7,897 nucleotides of DNA from positions 1 to 7,897 of the forward strand of contig JAZSRN010000049.1 of NCBI GenBank assembly GCA_045538535.1, given 5' to 3'. Positions 1 through 5,773 of the stretch are shown here, piece after piece. The stretch's first letter is position 1, and each line of letters opens with the position of its first letter. The translations under genes and the position numbers were made by a program. The notes under the pieces were generated by a model, which was not told the DNA's origin, searched no databases, and saw only the letters and a program-made list of their open reading frames with translations. This DNA is from RUG14219 sp045538535 (GTDB lineage Bacteria; Cyanobacteriota; Vampirovibrionia; Gastranaerophilales; Gastranaerophilaceae).

Positions 1-1539
1 TTCTCCACCATAACGACATACGTTATCGGCTGCTCGGACATTTCGTTTTAAATCTGACGCAACTTGTTTTAGCACGGCAACACCTGATTGGTGACCGTAC
101 GTATCATTGAACTTTTTGAAAAAGTCTATATCAATAATTATTAAAGATAATGGTTGCTCATAGCGCTTTGAATGAGAAGCTTGTAATTTTAATTGTTCTT
201 GGAAATATCTATGGTTATAAAGTTCTGTCAAGCCGTCTGTTGTAGCTAATTTATACTGTTGGTCAAAATCTCTGGATTTTATCAAATATTTTACGATGAA
301 AGCACACGTAAATGCCAAAACCCCAAAGGTTGTCGGATAAACAACTTCCACCCATAAATTTGCGTATGCCATCAAATAGTACGTAATTATAAAAAACAAG
401 AAATATAAAGAGATTGAAGTTATTGTTGCCAAAAATGCAGATGCAATCTTTGCTACACACAAGATTACTAACGTCGCAAGCAAAATACTGATTAACATCG
501 TAACACTTTTGTCTATTTTGTGAATAAAATCGTTATTTATAAAGTTGTTTACATAAGTTGCTTGAACCTCTACTCCGGGATAAAGCTTTCCTACCGGAAC
601 TGTTTTGATATCATAAAGGCTTGCTGCAGTTGTTCCGAAATAAATAATTTTATTTGAAAAATCGTAATCCAAATTTATTTCACCGTTTGCGGCCTTTATT
701 AATTGATACATCGGAATATAATCATAAGAACCCGTTGGGCCGTACCAATTAAGTATTACACTACCGTCTTTATCCAAGTAAATATCTCTTCCGGCAATGT
801 TAACTTTGCCTTCTTTTGAAATTGTATATTGATTTTGTTCTTTTAATTGTTCTGTATGCTCAAAATGTTTGTTTGCAATTTTTAGTGCTAATTGCGGATA
901 AAATTCATCGTTGTATTTGATGAATAACGGCATTTTTCTTAAAATTCCGTCATCAGCTCTGGAAACGTTAATTATTCCAATATTTTTTGTATAATTTAAT
1001 ATTGAAGAAATAATAGTTCTGCAATTTGTATAAGAATGTTCAGAAAAATCTATTTTCGATGTGTTATTGACGTTTAGCGCCAACTCTTTTGGCAAAACCG
1101 GCGGAGTTCTTAGTTCTTTTGGCTGTACATCAAAATTCATTGCAACAAAAACATTGTCATTTTTTACAACTGCATTTGAAATTGCGATATCCGCATCCAA
1201 ATCACTTTTCATTGAATTTACAAACATCAAATCAAATGCAATAATATCAGGATTATATTTTTGTAAGTAATTTACTACATCGGCATAAACATCTCTTGGC
1301 AATGGCCATTCTCCGTAATGCGTGAGTATATATTCATAACTTGCATCATCAATTGCTGCAATAACAATATTTTCGTCTGCTTTTTTAATTCCTAGGTTAA
1401 TCATAACACTTTGGCGCAAATCAAAGGTTCGATTTTCAACCATATCAACAAAATTGTTCAAATTTGCATTTTTAACGATTAAAAACGATAAAATCCCAAA
1501 TAATATTACACCAACCAAATACGAAATTTTCTTAAACAT
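1..1539 (-). CDS. CHASE2-GGDEF membrane sensor / putative diguanylate cyclase (3' end cut by window)
   Basis: The frame is open for exactly 513 codons from ATG at 1539 to the left edge and ends inside the motif GGE(EF), so the C-terminus is missing. In order: an N-terminal membrane anchor (about residues 5-22); an extracytoplasmic CHASE2 domain (about 30-340, with IAAIDDASYEYI, DIIAFDLMF and the late PGVEVQATYVNNF); three membrane helices (about 345-363, 367-391, 397-418); and a cytoplasmic GGDEF domain (from about 428) with TTDGLTELYNHRYF and DIDFFKKFNDTYGH. CHASE2 followed by three helices and an output domain is a known architecture. GGDEF domains normally make c-di-GMP from two GTP. The start has AGGAAGG just upstream and its own promoter. 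Oddity: the residue after GHQSG is Val487, where active cyclases carry Asp (PleD Asp344, guanine contact). Catalytic status is therefore uncertain, and any EAL or other domain beyond the edge cannot be seen. Confidence 0.93.
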   Translation of the reverse strand, partial: MFKKISYLVGVILFGILSFLIVKNANLNNFVDMVENRTFDLRQSVMINLGIKKADENIVIAAIDDASYEYILTHYGEWPLPRDVYADVVNYLQKYNPDIIAFDLMFVNSMKSDLDADIAISNAVVKNDNVFVAMNFDVQPKELRTPPVLPKELALNVNNTSKIDFSEHSYTNCRTIISSILNYTKNIGIINVSRADDGILRKMPLFIKYNDEFYPQLALKIANKHFEHTEQLKEQNQYTISKEGKVNIAGRDIYLDKDGSVILNWYGPTGSYDYIPMYQLIKAANGEINLDYDFSNKIIYFGTTAASLYDIKTVPVGKLYPGVEVQATYVNNFINNDFIHKIDKSVTMLISILLATLVILCVAKIASAFLATITSISLYFLFFIITYYLMAYANLWVEVVYPTTFGVLAFTCAFIVKYLIKSRDFDQQYKLATTDGLTELYNHRYFQEQLKLQASHSKRYEQPLSLIIIDIDFFKKFNDTYGHQSGVAVLKQVASDLKRNVRAADNVCRYGGE

Positions 1540-1569
1540 AACCTTCCTAACTCTTAAAATATTGGTTCA

Positions 1570-1731
1570 TTATCTTAAAGTATAGTGGAAATCAGAGGTT
1601 TTGGCAATAATATTTTTCAAGACAAATTGTTTTTCCAAGATATCATTGTTAGACTTCAGAATTTCTGTAGAAAAAGCTAAAGAATCGGGATTTTTTAAAT
1701 ATTTTAAAAGACACTCTTCGTGTAAATTCAT
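1570..1731 (-). CDS. Doubtful 53-residue ORF
   Basis: This ORF fills the gap between the RHH terminator and the CHASE2-GGDEF gene. From ATG at 1731 (weak AAGG three bases upstream) it encodes 53 residues beginning MNLHEECLLKYLKNP, a charged, helix-compatible sequence with no family I recognise. The frame can be extended to a TTG at 1857, but that would run through the terminator hairpin and has no ribosome binding site, so I prefer the ATG. Against it being a gene: the promoter of the next gene occupies its last codons, I see no convincing promoter of its own, and ORFs of this length arise by chance in AT-rich DNA. It may be non-coding, or a remnant. Confidence 0.25.
   Translation of the reverse strand: MNLHEECLLKYLKNPDSLAFSTEILKSNNDILEKQFVLKNIIAKTSDFHYTLR
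1579..1607 (-). promoter_or_regulatory. Sigma-70-type promoter for the CHASE2-GGDEF gene
   Basis: Read on the minus strand, TTGCCA (1607-1602) is followed by a 17-base spacer and TATACT (1584-1579). This predicts a start near 1572 and a leader of about 32 bases carrying AGGAAGG before the ATG at 1539. Spacing is ideal and both hexamers are close to consensus. It lies inside the 3' end of the doubtful 53-codon ORF. Confidence 0.6.
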
Positions 1732-1804
1732 TTGCCTTGACCTATAAAAGCGGATAACTTTTACATTATGCAATACAATATGAATATAAACATCAACTAA
1801 ATGA

Positions 1805-1843
1805 ATTAAAAATGCGACACAGAAAATTAATTCTGTATCGCAT
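1805..1843 (-). terminator. Rho-independent terminator of the RHH gene
   Basis: A 13-position stem pairs 1812-1824 with 1831-1843 (one C/A mismatch at 1818/1837) around a six-base AATTAA loop. On the minus strand it is followed by TTTTTAATT. It lies about 50 bases beyond the stop of the minus-strand RHH gene. No T-run follows on the plus strand, so it is directional. Confidence 0.8.
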
Positions 1844-1864
1844 ATCTTCTCGCTCAAGAAGAAT

Positions 1865-1879
1865 TAGTGCAATTTACAC
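1865..1879. repeat. Second, imperfect copy of the AGTGCAATTT(A/G)CAC motif
   Basis: TAGTGCAATTTACAC lies just beyond the stop of the RHH gene. It matches 13 of 14 bases of AGTGCAATTTGCAC at 2126-2139 upstream of the same gene. The dyad is imperfect here: AGTGCA is opposed by TACAC(A). Its TTTACAC (1873-1879) is also inversely repeated as GTGTAAA at 1903-1909. It could be an auxiliary binding site. Confidence 0.45.
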
Positions 1880-1890
1880 ATTGATGAAAG

Positions 1891-2049
1891 TTAGTTTTCC
1901 AAGTGTAAAATAGCATATTCGCAACATTGTTTTACCAAATTATTAAGAGAAACCTCTTTGTTTTGCGCAATGATATATAAATCTTCAACCAATTTTTTAG
2001 GTAAACGAAAAGTTTTATTTACCATTTCATCTTTTTCAACTTTAAACAT
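1891..2049 (-). CDS. Small ribbon-helix-helix (Arc/MetJ-like) DNA-binding protein
   Basis: A 52-residue gene, ATG at 2049, with a strong ribosome binding site (AGGAG, seven bases upstream). The protein shows the Arc-type pattern: a short beta strand (NKTFRLP, about residues 11-17), helix A (KKLVEDLYIIAQNK, 18-31), the conserved turn VSLNNLV (33-39) and helix B (about 35-50, including KQCCEYAIL). RHH proteins of this size are dimeric DNA-binding regulators that bind operators with the beta sheet. The gene has its own terminator and is divergent from the 2289 gene; a perfect palindrome lies between them. I infer an autorepressor that may also control the divergent gene. No toxin gene is adjacent, so an antitoxin role is not supported. 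Confidence 0.85.
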   Translation of the reverse strand: MFKVEKDEMVNKTFRLPKKLVEDLYIIAQNKEVSLNNLVKQCCEYAILHLEN

Positions 2050-2124
2050 TTATTTCTCCTTTATTTAATAAGTTTAAATGTTATTGAAAATAATTAATAT
2101 ACTATAAATTATTATTTAAAATAT

Positions 2125-2141
2125 AAGTGCAATTTGCACTT
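2125..2141. promoter_or_regulatory. Palindromic operator candidate upstream of the RHH gene
   Basis: A perfect inverted repeat, AAGTGCA-ATT-TGCACTT, lies in the 239-base region between the divergent RHH gene and the 2289 gene. Its right end overlaps the -35 (2140-2145) of a plus-strand promoter, and on the minus strand it contains TTGCAC in a position possible for a -35 of the RHH gene. The motif recurs imperfectly downstream of the RHH gene. That it is the RHH protein's operator is inference. Confidence 0.6.
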
Positions 2142-2168
2142 GAAAACATAGTGTAAACATGTTATTAT
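2140..2168 (+). promoter_or_regulatory. Sigma-70-type promoter toward the 2289 gene (distal)
   Basis: TTGAAA (2140-2145), 17-base spacer, TATTAT (2163-2168). The start would be near 2175, giving a leader of about 114 bases. The leader contains a repeated GCTTTAAAA (about 2190 and 2210) but no clear riboswitch fold. The palindrome at 2125-2141 overlaps the -35, and GTGTAAAC lies within the spacer. Confidence 0.5.
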
Positions 2169-2250
2169 GAAAATATAACAATTCTGAAGGCTTTAAAATA
2201 ACTAAAGATGCTTTAAAAATCATAACATTCCGCACATATCTTTTCACTGC

Positions 2251-2278
2251 TAGACATTTTTCAAAAAAACGTTATAAT
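2251..2278 (+). promoter_or_regulatory. Promoter immediately before the 2289 gene (proximal)
   Basis: TAGACA (2251-2256), 16-base spacer, TATAAT (2273-2278), a perfect -10. Transcription would begin at about 2284-2286, only a few bases before the ATG at 2289, which would make the mRNA nearly leaderless. No Shine-Dalgarno sequence is visible before this ATG, which agrees with that reading. Confidence 0.5.
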
Positions 2279-2288
2279 AAACATTGAA

Positions 2289-3383
2289 ATGAATAATTAT
2301 AACTTAGGCAATTTAATATCCAAACTTGTAAACTATCAAAGATTACAAGCAAAGGCAAATTCAGCGCCACAAATACAACCGCAAGCGCAACCGCAAACAA
2401 ATGCACCGCTCGTCAACACAGCGTCTTATGCACCAGCGCAAATGGGGAATTTGACCAGTGGCGACACTTCTGCTTATGTTAAAGATTTAATGAAATTGCC
2501 CAAAAACTTAAATGAATTAGTTTATATTATTCAAAGAAATATTACTCAAGCACAATTTAACCAACAATTTATGAGTTCGTTAAATAAAAATTTTTTAAAC
2601 CCAGCTCAAGCCCAAATGCTTGCGCAACTACAAAACATGTCGGCTGATGAAGCACAAAATATGCTTAAAATGATAAATTCTAATGCGGTTTCACAACTTC
2701 AAGCCACAATTAAAAATCTCCCGATAAGTGCATCCGGAATGATTAATCTTTCAGAAATTTCGGCATTAATACAATCAAATGGCAAAGACGCTATCACAAA
2801 ATTAATTACTACAATGGCAAATGCCGCAAAAATGGGGGTTACAGATCTTACGCAATTGAAAGAAACCGCAAAATTAATCAATGCAAGTGTTGCAACTGCG
2901 GCTCAAAATGATAATGCACAAACAATGAAACTTTTGTTGTTGCTATATCTTCCTTGGTTGCCTCTGCAAGAAGGTACCGGTTTTGATTTGGAAATCGAGG
3001 CTGGTTCCCAACATAATGACTCCGATAGTGTTTTGATTATCACAATTACTACTGTAAATTATGGGACAATTACGGCTGTATTAATTTTGGAAAGTTCTAA
3101 TTCCGTCCATATCAATATCGAATGTGCCAAGAATTTTCTTAAAGATGAACTACTTTTACGGATTGAAGGGGAAGAAAAACACTATTCCGTTCAGTCAGTA
3201 GTATCATTTGAAACCTCAAACAAGCCTAATCAGTCGAGCGAAAAACCTCAAGCTAAAATTAACATGTCTAATACAAATGAAATAAATCCATATCTGTTAT
3301 TAATGGCGCACTCAATAATCCGTCATACACTCGAAATTGACCGAAACAAAACTGACGGAATTGTTTCACATATTGATGAATAG
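2289..3383 (+). CDS. Orphan 364-residue protein with a FliK-like C-terminal region
   Basis: Not firmly recognised. Visible parts: a short N-terminal helix (NLISKLVNYQRLQ); a low-complexity Gln/Ala/Pro linker (about residues 22-52); a long helical, Asn/Gln/Ala-rich middle (about 60-210); and a compact C-terminal domain (about 212-310) starting with LLLLYLPWLPLQEGTGFDL, then alternating beta segments (SVLIITITTVNYGTITAVLI, HINIECA) and a helix. This resembles the core of flagellar hook-length control protein FliK (Flg_hook): disordered Gln-rich N-terminus, then an LP-L...beta-rich domain. The tail INPYLLLMAHSIIRHTLEID is a predicted helix. No signal peptide or membrane segment is evident and no flagellar gene is nearby. 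ATG 2289 is the only sensible start; the next Met is at residue 52. It has no Shine-Dalgarno. It converges with the 72-residue gene with only five bases between stops. Confidence 0.85.
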   Translation: MNNYNLGNLISKLVNYQRLQAKANSAPQIQPQAQPQTNAPLVNTASYAPAQMGNLTSGDTSAYVKDLMKLPKNLNELVYIIQRNITQAQFNQQFMSSLNKNFLNPAQAQMLAQLQNMSADEAQNMLKMINSNAVSQLQATIKNLPISASGMINLSEISALIQSNGKDAITKLITTMANAAKMGVTDLTQLKETAKLINASVATAAQNDNAQTMKLLLLLYLPWLPLQEGTGFDLEIEAGSQHNDSDSVLIITITTVNYGTITAVLILESSNSVHINIECAKNFLKDELLLRIEGEEKHYSVQSVVSFETSNKPNQSSEKPQAKINMSNTNEINPYLLLMAHSIIRHTLEIDRNKTDGIVSHIDE

Positions 3384-3388
3384 TTTAA

Positions 3389-3607
3389 TTATACTTTTGG
3401 TAAGTTTTCAACATCATACTTTGCAGCAAGAAAAATTATGTAGTTTTTTAGTTCTTCAATATATAAATTGTTAATCACTAGAAAATCCGAAATTTTTAAT
3501 GTGTTTAATTGACATTGCATTTGTGAATTTATATCTTCAACTTGAGATATAAGCAAATACAAATCGCGAACTTCATCTTTGTAAATAAGAATTCTTTCTG
3601 TGTTCAT
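3389..3607 (-). CDS. Hypothetical 72-residue helical protein
   Basis: Unrecognised small protein starting MNTERILIYKDEVRDL. It looks almost entirely helical, with heptad-like hydrophobic spacing (LYLLISQVEDINSQM, YIEELKNYIIFLAAKY). It has no signal peptide and no cysteine pair. Support for its being real: a promoter with a perfect TTGACA box and 17-base spacing lies upstream, and it fills an otherwise empty gap with its stop tightly convergent with the neighbouring gene. Its ribosome binding site is poor (GTAAAG). It is divergent from the HTH gene across a 39-bp palindrome, so the two may share control. No function can be assigned. Confidence 0.65.
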   Translation of the reverse strand: MNTERILIYKDEVRDLYLLISQVEDINSQMQCQLNTLKISDFLVINNLYIEELKNYIIFLAAKYDVENLPKV

Positions 3608-3616
3608 CTTTACTTT

Positions 3617-3655
3617 TGTTATATATAATAAAACAATGTTTAATTATATATAACA
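3617..3655. promoter_or_regulatory. 39-bp near-perfect palindrome, candidate operator
   Basis: The dyad is centred on 3636. The arm GTTATATATAAT (3618-3629) is exactly complementary to ATTATATATAAC (3643-3654), the inner AAAC-AAT-GTTT (3631-3641) is also symmetric, and 3617/3655 pair. The only mismatch in 19 pairs is 3630/3642. Each arm contains the self-palindrome TTATATATAA, 25 bases apart centre to centre. It overlaps the -10 of the minus-strand promoter and lies just upstream of the plus-strand TATAAT, between two divergent small genes. Binding by the neighbouring HTH protein is inference. Confidence 0.65.
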
Positions 3656-3675
3656 TTATAATATAAAATTGTCAA
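3647..3675 (-). promoter_or_regulatory. Promoter of the 72-residue gene
   Basis: On the minus strand TTGACA (3675-3670, a perfect -35) is followed by 17 bases and TATATA (3652-3647). The predicted start, near 3640, lies inside the 39-bp palindrome, and the leader to ATG 3607 is about 32 bases. A protein bound to the palindrome would block this promoter. Confidence 0.6.
3657..3662 (+). promoter_or_regulatory. -10 element of the HTH gene
   Basis: TATAAT lies 26 bases before the ATG at 3689. No good -35 is found at normal spacing: the bases there are those of the palindrome centre (AATGTT region). The promoter would be weak or need activation, and its -35 region falls inside the palindrome. Confidence 0.35.
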
Positions 3676-3688
3676 GCATTAAAAATAA

Positions 3689-3913
3689 ATGTACATTGTT
3701 GTTATGTTAGATATTAAAGAAGAAATTCAGATAGCATTATTAAGAAAAGGACTATCTCTGCGTAAATTGTCAGTCAAAATGCGTGAGCTTGGGTATGATA
3801 TTCCCGAACCAAGCGGATTGTCTGTAGGTTTGAACAAAAAAAGAATTAGATTTAACACAGTTCAAGAAATTCTAGATTTTTTAGGGTATGAATTAAAAAT
3901 AGTTGCAAAATAG
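3689..3913 (+). CDS. Small XRE-type helix-turn-helix regulator
   Basis: A 74-residue protein. Predicted helices: about 9-19 (IKEEIQIALLRK), 23-33 (SLRKLSVKMRE), a recognition-type helix near 42-49 (SGLSVGLN), and 56-66 (NTVQEILDFLG), ending YELKIV. The pattern 'LSLRKL ... LSVGLN ... IRFNTVQEILDFLGYELKIV' matches small single-domain XRE-like regulators whose tail reads 'Ile/Val-Arg-Phe/Tyr-Asn ... LGYE(I/L)K'. The start is uncertain: ATG 3689 and ATG 3704 (residue 6) both lack a Shine-Dalgarno, and relatives tend to start near the second. The stop is one base from the stop of the convergent DUF2400 gene. Probable DNA-binding protein; autoregulation through the upstream palindrome is inferred. 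Confidence 0.75.
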   Translation: MYIVVMLDIKEEIQIALLRKGLSLRKLSVKMRELGYDIPEPSGLSVGLNKKRIRFNTVQEILDFLGYELKIVAK

Positions 3914-3914
3914 T

Positions 3915-4694
3915 TCATCGATTTACGCCGTATCCGAACATTGCAAAATCGTATTTGATTGGGTCATCCGGACATAACGTTTTTAGTAAGGCTGTAATTT
4001 CGCAAACCGATTTAAAATCGTTTGCTTTGCGATTTAAAATCCCCATTTCTCTTGAAATATTGCCAACATGCACATCCAGTGGGATTAAAAGCTCAGAAGG
4101 TTGCATAAACTTCCAAATCCCAAAATCGACATCGCTTTTTCTTACCATCCATCTTAAAAACATACACATTCGTTTCATTGCGCCTCCTTTATCGGGCGAA
4201 GGAAACATGAAATAAAATCCTTGACCGGCATTGTTTTTGACACGTGCATAAAAATAATCTATAACACATTTGAACATTTCAGAAGATGCGGATTTATTCT
4301 TGGCTTGCTCATAACTGTACGAAAAAAGTTTTTCCAGACCGCCGTCTTTTTGATAAAGTATTTTTAAAATTTTTAAACATTCAATTACATCATCAGATTT
4401 AATAAAACGATAATTAAAATCTTGATTTTTGATTGCCGAAAAATCATCCTTCAAAATGTATTCATAAGGTTGATAATTCATTATGCAAAACAATTGGTTC
4501 AATTTTTTGATAAAAAGTTCACGTTTGCCGAAAGCAAAAAGTGCAGACAAAAACGCTGAAATCTCGATATCTTCTTTTTGTGAAAATTTGTGCGGAAATT
4601 GTACGGGATCATTTTTTATAAAATCAACCGTTTCATATTTTGCCGCAAGATAATCAAGTTTTTGTTTCAAATCTTTTAGTTGCGTTTCTGTCAT
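3915..4694 (-). CDS. TIGR02757 / DUF2400 family protein
   Basis: 259 residues from ATG 4694, which lies five bases past the stop of the DnaJ-family gene, with GGA nine bases upstream. An alternative TTG at 4703 would overlap that stop (TTGA) and add three residues. Family landmarks: NDPVQFPHKF (28-37), EISAFLSALFAFGKRE (44-59), GGAMKRMCMFLRWMVR (170-185), VDFGIW (189-194), LLIPLDVHVGNISREMGI (202-219), and DDPIKYDFAMFGYG at the C-terminus. Length fits the family (about 250-260). Function is unknown. The PLDVHV...ISREMGI block recalls the VDTHV region of HhH-GPD/endonuclease III glycosylases, where the Asp is catalytic; Asp207 would be the counterpart, but this is inference. Co-transcription with the DnaJ-family gene is very likely. 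Confidence 0.9.
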   Translation of the reverse strand: MTETQLKDLKQKLDYLAAKYETVDFIKNDPVQFPHKFSQKEDIEISAFLSALFAFGKRELFIKKLNQLFCIMNYQPYEYILKDDFSAIKNQDFNYRFIKSDDVIECLKILKILYQKDGGLEKLFSYSYEQAKNKSASSEMFKCVIDYFYARVKNNAGQGFYFMFPSPDKGGAMKRMCMFLRWMVRKSDVDFGIWKFMQPSELLIPLDVHVGNISREMGILNRKANDFKSVCEITALLKTLCPDDPIKYDFAMFGYGVNR

Positions 4695-4699
4695 AGATT

Positions 4700-5740
4700 T
4701 CAATCCGTCTGCAAGATTTTTTTGTACAATTCAATTTGTTCGCTTGAAATTTTTTGCGGCAAAACTATTTTTACGCGTGCATTGAGATTGCCATAACCTC
4801 CGGATTTTTTAGGTAAACCAAGGTTTTTTAATCGTAACATTTTCCCGCTGGATGTTTGAGCCGGAATCTTTATTGTAATTTTGCCGTGTAAAGTTTCGAT
4901 TTCTTTTGAACATCCTAAAACCGCTTCCGGAGGTGTAATTTCAATATCTTTAGTCAAATCATTGCCGTCAACATCATATTCAGAATCTTTGATATTAATA
5001 ATGAGAAATAAATCACCTTTTTGGCCGTAAGCATCAGTTTTACCGGCACCTTTTATGCGTACTTTTTGACCTTCTTTTACATCTTGTGGCAATTTTACTT
5101 TAATATTTTCATTTGTTGATTTAAAACCGGTTCCGCCACAAGCACTGCAAAACCCTCCGGATGGTGGACATTGCGTACATTTTTCTAGATTGTTGAATTT
5201 TACACTAATCGGGTCTCTGCTAAATAAATCTTTGGCAGTAACATTTAATGTTTTGGTTATATCGAGATTTTCTTCAGATTGTGCAGATTTTCTTTGTCGG
5301 GGTCTTCCACTATTTTGTGCTCCTGTAGCTCCAAAATCAAAACCCGAAAAACTTCCTGTTTGCCTTGCGCTCGGACCACTCATCATATCGCCGAACAATG
5401 AACTGAAAAAGTCAGAGAAACCTCCCATATCTCCGCCAAAATTAAATTGTTGAAATCCGCCTTGTCCTCCTCCGAAATTAAAATGTTCAAATCCGGGAGG
5501 TGGAGTATACTCGGCGCCACCTTGCCAATTTGCTCCTAAGCTATCATAGCGTTGGCGTTTTTGCTTGTCACCAAGAACTTCATAGGCTTCATTTATATCT
5601 TTGAATTTTGTTTCAGCGTCTTTTGTTTTGTTTACGTCGGGGTGATATTTGCGAGCAAGCTTTCTGTATGCAGATTTTATTTCTGCATCTGTTGCTTCTC
5701 TTTTTACACCTAGTATTTCATAATAATCTTTATATTGCAT
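4700..5740 (-). CDS. DnaJ-family (Hsp40) co-chaperone with reduced zinc finger
   Basis: 346 residues, ATG 5740 behind a good GGAGAG site. J domain at residues 4-69 with HPD at 33-35, which stimulates the DnaK ATPase. A Gly/Phe-rich linker follows (about 83-137: GFEHFNFGGGQGGF, FSDFFSSLFGD), then a Ser/Arg/Gln-rich stretch. The two beta C-terminal substrate-binding domains span about 155-330 (LPQDVKEGQKVRIKGAGK; TPPEAVLGCSKEIETLHG; MLRLKNLGLP). Where canonical DnaJ has four CXXCXGXG repeats, this protein has only CTQC (188-191) and CSACGGTG (198-205), enough for one zinc site. It is thus intermediate between DnaJ and CbpA, and shorter than the usual 370-380 residues. It sits between the glycosyltransferase and DUF2400 genes, with no dnaK or grpE beside it. 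I see no CIRCE element upstream. Confidence 0.93.
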   Translation of the reverse strand: MQYKDYYEILGVKREATDAEIKSAYRKLARKYHPDVNKTKDAETKFKDINEAYEVLGDKQKRQRYDSLGANWQGGAEYTPPPGFEHFNFGGGQGGFQQFNFGGDMGGFSDFFSSLFGDMMSGPSARQTGSFSGFDFGATGAQNSGRPRQRKSAQSEENLDITKTLNVTAKDLFSRDPISVKFNNLEKCTQCPPSGGFCSACGGTGFKSTNENIKVKLPQDVKEGQKVRIKGAGKTDAYGQKGDLFLIINIKDSEYDVDGNDLTKDIEITPPEAVLGCSKEIETLHGKITIKIPAQTSSGKMLRLKNLGLPKKSGGYGNLNARVKIVLPQKISSEQIELYKKILQTD

Positions 5741-5773
5741 ATTTCTCTCCTAAGAATATGATAATATAAAATT

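Noticed and set aside
1061..1270. Plus-strand ORF opposite the CHASE2 coding region
   Set aside because: It is antisense to a well-supported domain with clear family motifs; the open frame is a shadow.
1570..1857. 95-residue reading of the ORF upstream of the CHASE2-GGDEF gene
   Set aside because: It needs a TTG start without ribosome binding site and would read through the RHH terminator hairpin; only the ATG form at 1731 is kept, at low confidence.
1891..2049. RHH protein as antitoxin of a toxin-antitoxin pair
   Set aside because: No toxin-sized gene is co-directional and adjacent: upstream is divergent, and downstream there is a terminator.
2361..2420. Tandem repeat or CRISPR-like structure in the CAA/GCA-rich stretch
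   Set aside because: This is low-complexity coding for a Gln/Ala/Pro linker, without regular repeat units or spacers.
3389..3913. Toxin-antitoxin system formed by the 72-residue orphan and the XRE protein
   Set aside because: The genes are divergent, not co-transcribed, and the orphan shows no toxin-family motif.
5190..5453. Plus-strand ORF opposite the DnaJ-family gene
   Set aside because: The complementary frame encodes the Gly/Phe linker and start of the C-terminal domains; no ribosome binding site or family for the plus reading.
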